Below, piece after piece: positions 1-4,553 of a stretch of 7,130 nt of DNA (positions within the stretch are counted from its first letter, which is position 1; each line of letters starts with the position of its first letter). The notes under the pieces were generated by a model. That model searched no databases, was not told the DNA's origin, and saw only the letters and a program-made list of their open reading frames with translations. Source of the DNA: Betaproteobacteria bacterium. GTDB lineage: Bacteria > Pseudomonadota > Gammaproteobacteria > Burkholderiales > SG8-41. The stretch lies in contig JAQGNC010000521.1 in NCBI GenBank assembly GCA_028292065.1, positions 1 through 7,130 on the forward strand, given 5' to 3'. A program made the position numbers and the translations under genes.

Positions 1-1367
1 CCCGGGATGCTCGCCAGCGCCCGCGCGTGCTCGACCGGATCGGGCTCGATGCGAACGACTCGAGGCTGGGACGTGCGCCCCAGATACAGCATCAGCGAGA
101 GCATGACCCCGAGGTAGATGGCGAAGCCGAGCTCCACCAGCAGGGTCGCGAGCAGCGTGACCGCGAGCACCACGCTCTCCGAGCGGCTGATCCGGAAGAT
201 TTTCCGGATGCGCTTCAGGTCGACGAGACCCCACGCGACCAGCAGCAGCACGCCCGCCATGGCGGGGATCGGCAGGTATTGCGCGAGCGGCGCGACCGCG
301 AACAGCACGAGGACGAGAAACAGTGCCGAGAAGACCGACGCGAGCGGCGTCTTCGCACCGGCTTCGTAGTTGAGCCCGGTGCGGTTGAGCGAGCCGCTCG
401 CGGCATAAGCCGAGAACAGCGCGCCGGCGATGTTCGCCAGCCCCTGTCCGATGAATTCCTGGTTCGCGTCGATGCGCTGCTCGGAGCGCGCGGCGATCGC
501 GCGTGCGATCGAGATCGCTTCGGCCAGACCGACGATGCCGACGACGACCGCCGCGGACGCGGTCTTGCGCAGGGCTTCGAGTGAAAATCGCGGCGGCGCG
601 AAAGCGGGTATGGGCCCGGGCAGCGCGGGCACCGTCGCGATGTGATGCGCTAGCGTGAATCCCGGTATGAATCTCAGCAGGTAAGCGTAGACCGCCCCGA
701 CGACCATCGCGCCGATCATGTAAGGAAAGCGCGGCCAGCGCCGCCGCATCGCGATGCCGCTCAGAAGCGTGATCGTCGCCACCGAAGCCACGTACCAGTC
801 GATGCCGCGCAGATGCGTCGCGAGAAAACCGAGCGTGTCCGCGAAACCGAGTCCGCGAGGCATCGACACGCCGAAGTAATGCTGGATCTGGCTCGCCGCG
901 ATCAGGAGCCCGGCCCCCGCGGTGAAGCCGACGACCACCGTCTGCGACACGAAGTTCACCAGCACCCCCATGCGCAGCAGTCCCATCATGAGCTTGAAGA
1001 TGCCTGCGAGCAGCGACATGACGAGCACGAGCTGGATGTATTCGTTCGTCCCCGGATCGGCGACGGTGCTCATCGTGGAGAAGATGACGATCGAGGTCGC
1101 GGTCGTCGGCCCTCCCATCAGGTGCCAGCTCGACCCGAAAAACGCCGCGATGATCGTCGGGATGATCGCCGCGTAAAGCCCGTATTCCGGCGGCATCCCC
1201 GCGATCGTGGCGAAAGCGACGCCTTGCGGCAGGACGAGGATGGCGCCGGTCGCCCCCGCCAGCAGGTCGGCGCGCATGGTCACGCGGTTGACCCGGGGCC
1301 ACCACTTGAGGAACGGCAGCAGCCGCGCCACGGCGGGCGGGAGAGGTCGCGAAAAAGGCAGTTTCAA
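1..1367 (-). CDS. SulP-family inorganic anion transporter (3' end cut by window edge)
   Basis: This is an inner-membrane anion permease of the SulP/SLC26 family, which moves sulfate, bicarbonate or similar anions; the substrate cannot be told here. About 455 residues are visible. Seen: LPFLKWWPRVNR just before the first helix, LPQGVAFATIAG (residues 46-57), the family signature PPEYGLYAA (59-67), GSSWHLMGGPTTATS (78-92), and the transport-site region starting near D300 (DANQEFIGQGLANIAG, then SGSLNRTGLNYEAGAKT). The visible part ends in the linker after the last helices (RTSQPRVVRIEPDPVEHA), so the cytoplasmic STAS domain lies off the window. The frame is open up to a TAA at 1413-1415 and holds no ATG upstream of the conserved core. 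I chose TTG at 1367, giving MKLPFSRPLPP; GTG near 1328 is an alternative, and neither has a clear Shine-Dalgarno. Family call is sure, start is not. Confidence 0.93.
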   Translation of the reverse strand, partial: MKLPFSRPLPPAVARLLPFLKWWPRVNRVTMRADLLAGATGAILVLPQGVAFATIAGMPPEYGLYAAIIPTIIAAFFGSSWHLMGGPTTATSIVIFSTMSTVADPGTNEYIQLVLVMSLLAGIFKLMMGLLRMGVLVNFVSQTVVVGFTAGAGLLIAASQIQHYFGVSMPRGLGFADTLGFLATHLRGIDWYVASVATITLLSGIAMRRRWPRFPYMIGAMVVGAVYAYLLRFIPGFTLAHHIATVPALPGPIPAFAPPRFSLEALRKTASAAVVVGIVGLAEAISIARAIAARSEQRIDANQEFIGQGLANIAGALFSAYAASGSLNRTGLNYEAGAKTPLASVFSALFLVLVLFAVAPLAQYLPIPAMAGVLLLVAWGLVDLKRIRKIFRISRSESVVLAVTLLATLLVELGFAIYLGVMLSLMLYLGRTSQPRVVRIEPDPVEHARALASIP

Positions 1368-1396
1368 ACGGAGGGGATCCAGCGCGGCAGTTGCAT
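1364..1396 (-). other. possible 10-codon leader ORF overlapping the SulP start
   Basis: An ATG at 1396 opens a ten-residue reading frame, MQLPRWIPSV, whose TGA (1366-1364) overlaps the proposed TTG start of the SulP gene as TTGA. The peptide looks like a SulP N-terminus (compare LPFLKWW in the real frame). It could be a leader ORF coupled to the transporter, the remnant of an older start lost by a frameshift, or chance. No clear Shine-Dalgarno precedes it. Confidence 0.2.
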
Positions 1397-1428
1397 CGGC
1401 GCGGCTGCGACTTTAGCACGAGAGGCGA

Positions 1429-2037
1429 TCACTCCGCCGCGCGCACTCCGGCGTGAAACGCGGCGGCGGGCACGACGTAAAGCACAGCGGTGCAACAACT
1501 CGGCGAGTCCCCGCCGATCCGCCCGATCTCGTCGGGTTCCGCCCCTTCGATCTCGAAGCGATTGGTGACGATGCGAGTGCCCGGCTTCAGGGCCATGAGC
1601 TTCGCCGAGAGCATCCGCAGATTTTCAGGCTGCAGGAAAAGCAGCAGGACTGTCGCGCCGGTCACATCGGCTTCATACAGGTCGCCCTGCACGAACTTGG
1701 CCAAGTCCGCGACGCCTGCGCGAGCCGCGTCGCGCCGGGAGACTTCGACAAGCGCGGGGTCGTATTCGACCCCCAGCGCTCGCGCTCCCCTCATTGCGGC
1801 AGCGATGACGGTGCGCCCGTCGCCGGAGCCCAGGTCGATCACGTAATCGGTTGCGGTGACGCGCGCCATGTCGAGCATTTTCTCGACCAGCGCGGGCGGG
1901 GTGGGCACCCATACCGCGTCCTTGCCGCGCTGGCCTTCGACCGGCGCTCGAGGCTTGTCCGGGATCCTCGCGCGCAGCACGCCGGCGGCAGCCGAAACGG
2001 CGCACAACACCAGCAGGGTTTCAGAAGCGGGGGACAT
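1429..2037 (-). CDS. membrane-anchored class I SAM-dependent methyltransferase, FAM173-like
   Basis: This 202-residue protein is a Rossmann-fold methyltransferase that uses S-adenosylmethionine. Seen: a hydrophobic N-terminal stretch (LLVLCAVSAAAGVL, about residues 8-21) followed by arginines, fitting a membrane anchor; WVPTPPALVEKMLDMA (43-58); motif I VIDLGSGDGRT (66-76); the acidic ribose-binding residue E91 in GVEYDP; QGDLYEADV (117-125); and FLQPENLRML (134-143) followed by LKPGTRIVTN. The order WVPTP, motif I, and a leucine-rich LP/QPENL segment is what I know from the FAM173/ETFbkmt-like lysine methyltransferase group, whose bacterial members have no settled substrate. The C-terminus (SPSCCTAVLYVVPA) carries a Cys pair. 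ATG at 2037 is chosen because it sits just before the anchor; its Shine-Dalgarno is weak. The gene lies 44 bases after the synthase stop, so co-transcription is likely. The substrate is unknown; the synthase's products are not implied as substrates. Confidence 0.85.
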   Translation of the reverse strand: MSPASETLLVLCAVSAAAGVLRARIPDKPRAPVEGQRGKDAVWVPTPPALVEKMLDMARVTATDYVIDLGSGDGRTVIAAAMRGARALGVEYDPALVEVSRRDAARAGVADLAKFVQGDLYEADVTGATVLLLFLQPENLRMLSAKLMALKPGTRIVTNRFEIEGAEPDEIGRIGGDSPSCCTAVLYVVPAAAFHAGVRAAE

Positions 2038-2057
2038 GCGTGCAATGGTAACGCGGT

Positions 2058-2077
2058 GTCCGGTCCACTGCCCGGAC
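2058..2077 (-). other. short hairpin between synthase and methyltransferase genes
   Basis: A perfect 6-bp inverted repeat (GTCCGG, 8-base loop, CCGGAC) lies in the 44-base gap after the synthase stop codon and before the methyltransferase start. No U-tract follows on the minus strand, so it is a weak terminator candidate at best. It could equally be an mRNA stability or processing element, or chance in GC-rich DNA. Confidence 0.25.
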
Positions 2078-2081
2078 GGCT

Positions 2082-3197
2082 TTACGGGTTTCGAGGCGCA
2101 GCAGTGCGCCGCACCGGCGCGGGCAGGCCCGAGGCGGCGAGCCAGAAAAGCGCTTTCAGCACGCGGTCGCTGCGTACCGAGAGCCTGCTCGCGACGATGA
2201 CGAGCTTCACGCTGCGCCGCGAGATCTTGACCTGTGAGGCGCCGGTGAACGCGCGATTGGCGTTGATCTTGCGCAGGGTGAGCAGCGCCATCCCGATCGC
2301 CCAGAGGCAGAAGTGACGGATCGCCGTCTCGTCTGCCGGGATGAGCAGCGTGTAGCGCAGCGCGTCCTCGAGGTGTGCGTGGGCGATGCCGAGGAGGCGC
2401 TCGAGCCCGAGCCGAAAGCCGGGGCTCGACGAATCGGGACCAAGCGCCGCGAGATCGAAGCCGCCGTCGCGAAAGACGTCCTGCGGCAGCCAGCACGCGC
2501 CGCGCTCGCGATCTTCCCAGATGTCTTTCAGGATGTTCGTCATCTGCAAGCCCTGGCCGAAAGACACCGCGAGCGGCATCAACACCTCGCGATGCTTCGC
2601 GATCGCCGGCGAGTAATCGCAGAAGAGCCGAGTGAGCATCTCCCCCACCACGCCCGCGACGCAGTAGCAGTAGCGGTCGAGCTCATCGAGGCTGGCGAGC
2701 CCGGAGCCGGTGCGCGCTTCCTGGAACGCCGCCATGCCTTCGGCCATGACTTCGACGCACGCACGCAACGCATCCTGCTGTTCCGCGCTGAAGCGGTGGG
2801 TAATCGCGATCACGCGCGGCGTCTCGCGGATGAGGCTGTGCTCGGCGGGCGGCGTGCTCGACGACAGGCGCGGCGCGAGCGCGTCCGCAAACCCGGCCGC
2901 GGGGCTGGCGCCGGCGACGACCGCCGTGAACAGGGTGCAGAAGCTGCGCTTTTCGGCGGCACCGAGGGTCGCCTCGTCTTCGATCGTATCGACGATGCGG
3001 CACAGGAGATACGCATTGGCGACGACCTGCCGCAGCGCCGGCGGAAGCTCCGGGATCGTCAACGCGAAGGTGCGCGAGACGCGCGCCAGCAGGTCCGCCT
3101 GGAGCACGTCGTCGGCCACGCGCGGATCGTCCGAGCGCCCGCAATCGGGCGCGGAAGCGTCGGGGGGGCCCGGCAGGGCCTGTCTCGCTGGTGTCAT
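2082..3197 (-). CDS. squalene/phytoene synthase family protein, probable squalene synthase
   Basis: A 371-residue trans-isoprenyl diphosphate synthase (head-to-head). It probably condenses two farnesyl diphosphates to squalene via presqualene diphosphate. Seen: SRTFALTIPELP (41-52); the first Asp-rich Mg-binding motif DTIEDE (70-75) within AYLLCRIVDTIEDE; YCYCVAGVVGEMLTRLF (176-192), matching the YCHYVAGLVG region of eukaryotic squalene synthase; and the second Asp-rich motif in TNILKDIWEDRERGACWLP (220-238; D225, D229). The DTIED form and the YCxxVAG segment favour the single-enzyme squalene synthase type over the HpnC/HpnD pair or CrtB, which usually have DDxxD-like first motifs. A hydrophobic stretch near the C-terminus (VLKALFWLAASGLPAP, 347-361) could touch the membrane. 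ATG 3197 is used; a GTG at 3272 would add 25 residues and a GTG at 3119 would remove 26, and none has a convincing Shine-Dalgarno. No hopanoid or carotenoid partner gene is in the window. Confidence 0.88.
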   Translation of the reverse strand: MTPARQALPGPPDASAPDCGRSDDPRVADDVLQADLLARVSRTFALTIPELPPALRQVVANAYLLCRIVDTIEDEATLGAAEKRSFCTLFTAVVAGASPAAGFADALAPRLSSSTPPAEHSLIRETPRVIAITHRFSAEQQDALRACVEVMAEGMAAFQEARTGSGLASLDELDRYCYCVAGVVGEMLTRLFCDYSPAIAKHREVLMPLAVSFGQGLQMTNILKDIWEDRERGACWLPQDVFRDGGFDLAALGPDSSSPGFRLGLERLLGIAHAHLEDALRYTLLIPADETAIRHFCLWAIGMALLTLRKINANRAFTGASQVKISRRSVKLVIVASRLSVRSDRVLKALFWLAASGLPAPVRRTAAPRNP

Positions 3198-3398
3198 GAA
3201 CGCGGGTAGTCGACGGTCGGCACCCCTGAGCGGCGCCGGGCCGATGCGGCCGGGGCCCTGGGAGGCCTGCACGCGGGGCGTGCCTGACCACAGGTGTGTA
3301 CCGGGGCCCGAATATACCGTGCCGACGTTATCCGCACCATCCGTATCTCGCCCGGGTCTCGCCGGACACCGGGCCCGCCGAGATCAAAAAGAGATGAA

Positions 3399-3430
3399 CC
3401 GGCGATATAAGAACAATGTTCTCCGGCGAT
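3399..3430. promoter_or_regulatory. palindromic operator-like site flanked by a direct repeat
   Basis: AGAACA-A-TGTTCT (3410-3422) is a perfect 13-base palindrome. It sits between two identical copies of CCGGCGAT (3399-3406 and 3423-3430). The AT-rich palindrome stands out against GC-rich surroundings. It overlaps TATAAG (3406-3411), a plausible -10 for the lipoprotein gene, so a bound dimeric regulator would block that promoter. The binding protein is not known; it could be the response regulator encoded nearby, but its family usually binds direct repeats rather than palindromes. Confidence 0.35.
3406..3411 (+). promoter_or_regulatory. candidate -10 box for the lipoprotein gene
   Basis: TATAAG matches five of six bases of the sigma-70 -10 consensus. 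The hexamer 17 bases upstream (ATCAAA) matches TTGACA in only three positions, so it would be a weak or activated promoter. It would give a leader of about 60 bases. Confidence 0.25.
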
Positions 3431-3480
3431 GCTGGGGCACGGGTGACATTGCCCGGCCCCTGCCACGAAGGAGAAAGACT

Positions 3481-3615
3481 ATGACCTCGACCGTACGGCT
3501 GCTTGCAGCCGCCGCACTGCTCGGCGTGCTCACCGGATGCGCGAACTGGAATCCGAGTATGCCCGCCGGCAGCGTGTCCGATCCGCCCCTTTACGAGTCC
3601 TCGCCGAGTAATTGA
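3481..3615 (+). CDS. small lipoprotein, 44 residues
   Basis: The protein is MTSTVRLLAAAALLGVLTGC followed by a short polar tail (ANWNPSMPAGSVSDPPLY and on). It has a typical lipoprotein signal: one arginine, a hydrophobic core (7-17) and the lipobox LTGC with C20 as the lipidated residue. The mature part is only 25 residues, rich in Pro and Ser, with no domain I recognise. The residues after Cys are Ala and Asn, so there is no Asp retention signal and sorting to the outer membrane is expected. An excellent Shine-Dalgarno, AAGGAG at 3468-3473, lies seven bases before the ATG and fixes the start. A strong hairpin follows 10 bases after the stop. Function is unknown. It is divergent from the synthase and 103 bases upstream of the regulator. 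Confidence 0.82.
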   Translation: MTSTVRLLAAAALLGVLTGCANWNPSMPAGSVSDPPLYESSPSN

Positions 3616-3625
3616 GGATCGTAAA

Positions 3626-3657
3626 CTGCCGCAGCCGAACTCCCGCGGCTGCGGCAG
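3626..3657 (+). terminator. strong hairpin after the lipoprotein gene, terminator-like
   Basis: A perfect 12-bp GC-rich stem (CTGCCGCAGCCG / CGGCTGCGGCAG) with an 8-base loop starts 10 bases after the lipoprotein stop. Downstream on the plus strand there is only GTT, not a real U-tract, so termination may be partial or the stem may protect the mRNA 3' end. On the opposite strand the stem is followed by TTTAC. It would separate expression of the lipoprotein from the regulator gene. Confidence 0.55.
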
Positions 3658-3718
3658 GTTCGGCGGCGAGCGCATAGTAAACTCGAACGGCAGACGCCAA
3701 GTGCCAGCGGAGCTTGAA

Positions 3719-4438
3719 ATGCGCAATGTGCTCGTGATCGAGGACCAGCAGGACATCGCTCACCTCGTGCGCCTGCACCTGCAGGACCTGCCCTGCAACG
3801 TCGAGCTCGCCTTCGACGGCCACGAAGGACTCGCCGCCGCCCACAAGCAGCACTTCGACCTGGTCGTCCTCGACCTCATGCTCCCCGGCATGGACGGGCT
3901 CGAAGTGTGCCGGCGCCTGCGCGAGCGGCCCGTGTATACCCCGATCATGATGCTCACCGCCAAGGCCGCGGAGCTCGACCGCGTGCTCGGCCTCGAGCTC
4001 GGCGCCGACGACTATCTCACCAAGCCGTTCAGCATCCGCGAGCTGGTCGCACGGGTCAAGGCGATGTTCAGGCGGCTCGAGCATCTCGAGTCCGCGACGG
4101 CAACCGTGCCCGGAGAGACCCTGCGCTGCGGCGAGCTTTTCATCGACGTGGAAAAGCGCGACGTGCGCGTGGACGACGTGCCGGTCGCGCTCACGTCCAA
4201 GGAATTCGACCTGCTGCTCCACTTCGTGCGCAATCCGGGACGCGTGTACACACGGCTGCAGCTCCTCGACGCGGTGTGGGGCTACGGCTACGACGGCTAC
4301 GAGCACAACGTGAACTGCCACATCAACCGGCTGCGCGCGAAAGTGGAGAAGGATCAGGCGCGGCCGCAGATCATCCTCACGGTGCGAGGCGTGGGTTACA
4401 AGCTCGGCGAGCCGCAGGCGGCGCTCGCGGAGAGCTGA
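3719..4438 (+). CDS. OmpR/PhoB-family two-component response regulator
   Basis: A 239-residue cytoplasmic transcription factor switched by phosphorylation. Seen: a receiver domain (about 1-118) with the acidic pair E8/D9, phospho-acceptor D52 in VVLDLMLPGMDG, switch T80 in MMLTAK, and K102 in DDYLTKPFS, so every residue needed for phosphotransfer is present. A linker (about 119-132) leads to a winged-helix DNA-binding domain (about 133-235) with LTSKEFDLL, the recognition-helix region YEHNVNCHINRLRAKVE, and the closing hairpin ILTVRGVGYKL typical of the family. ATG 3719 is preceded by CGGAG (3708-3712) with a six-base spacer, and the receiver fold begins directly at MRNVLVIED. It is followed by its presumed partner kinase, but the usual short junction is replaced by a 104-base tandem-repeat segment. 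The regulon is unknown. Confidence 0.95.
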   Translation: MRNVLVIEDQQDIAHLVRLHLQDLPCNVELAFDGHEGLAAAHKQHFDLVVLDLMLPGMDGLEVCRRLRERPVYTPIMMLTAKAAELDRVLGLELGADDYLTKPFSIRELVARVKAMFRRLEHLESATATVPGETLRCGELFIDVEKRDVRVDDVPVALTSKEFDLLLHFVRNPGRVYTRLQLLDAVWGYGYDGYEHNVNCHINRLRAKVEKDQARPQIILTVRGVGYKLGEPQAALAES

Positions 4439-4446
4439 GGTCCTGG

Positions 4447-4494
4447 GTGCCTGAGAGTCTGTACGCCGTCTCTTCGGCGCTCATGGAGGTCTGA
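4447..4494 (+). CDS. upstream mini-ORF 1 (MPESLYAVSSALMEV)
   Basis: A 15-codon frame starting with GTG, preceded by GAGGT (4437-4441) that overlaps the regulator's stop codon, with a five-base spacer. Its first residues (MPESLYA) mirror the kinase N-terminus (MPKSLYA). Its end contains the Shine-Dalgarno used by mini-ORF 2, and its TGA is directly followed by that ORF's GTG. Translation is inferred from the signals; the peptide itself has no recognised function and may only serve to couple translation. Confidence 0.4.
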   Translation: MPESLYAVSSALMEV

Positions 4495-4542
4495 GTGCCG
4501 AAGAGTCTGTACGCCGTCTCTTCGGCACGCATGGAGGTCTGA
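4495..4542 (+). CDS. upstream mini-ORF 2 (MPKSLYAVSSARMEV)
   Basis: A second 15-codon frame starting with GTG, with GGAGGT at 4485-4490 and a four-base spacer, the same arrangement as the kinase start. Compared with mini-ORF 1 there are two silent and two amino-acid changes (E3K, L12R). Its TGA (4540-4542) abuts the kinase GTG (4543), which suits termination-reinitiation. The start codon lies in the left arm of the perfect hairpin described separately. Confidence 0.42.
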   Translation: MPKSLYAVSSARMEV

Positions 4543-4553
4543 GTGCCGAAGAG
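4495..4553 (+). promoter_or_regulatory. candidate translational switch: three arms with alternative pairing at the kinase start
   Basis: Arm A2 (4495-4505, GTGCCGAAGAG) and arm B2 (4518-4528, CTCTTCGGCAC) form a perfect 11-bp hairpin with a 12-base loop. Arm A3 (4543-4553), the kinase start codon and next eight bases, is identical to A2, so B2 can pair with it instead. That second hairpin has a 14-base loop holding the kinase Shine-Dalgarno and hides the kinase GTG. The two forms exclude each other. A ribosome on mini-ORF 2 would disrupt either. Pairing is seen in the sequence; a regulatory role is inferred. Confidence 0.45.

Larger units (their letters stand above)
3198..3480. other. divergent intergenic region, probable promoter region
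   Basis: This 283-base stretch separates the minus-strand synthase from the plus-strand lipoprotein gene. It is less GC-rich than its neighbours around 3383-3422. It contains the palindrome and direct repeat listed separately and a small GGGCA/TGCCC hairpin (about 3435-3455). On the minus strand TATATT (near 3313-3318) is a possible -10 for the synthase, but its matching -35 is poor. Part of the left side may be coding if the synthase starts at GTG 3272. I see no other gene in it. Confidence 0.6.

Noticed and set aside
27..1568. plus-strand frames of 185 and 251 residues in the left part
   Set aside because: They are antisense to the SulP transporter, whose long membrane-protein frame runs off the left edge; the plus frames are His/Arg/Asp-rich without motifs.
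1453..2316. 287-residue plus-strand frame opposite the methyltransferase
   Set aside because: Shadow frame; the minus strand encodes an intact SAM-binding motif in the same bases.
2038..2496. N-terminal extension of the methyltransferase frame by 153 residues
   Set aside because: The extension is Arg-rich and overlaps the 3' part of the synthase gene in another frame; the hydrophobic anchor starts right after ATG 2037.
2313..3209. 298-residue plus-strand frame opposite the synthase gene
   Set aside because: Arg/Ala/Glu-rich, no recognisable motif, and fully covered by the synthase, which has clear active-site motifs.
3503..3718. 72-residue N-terminal extension of the response regulator frame
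   Set aside because: It overlaps the lipoprotein gene and the hairpin; the receiver fold and a good Shine-Dalgarno mark ATG 3719 as the start.
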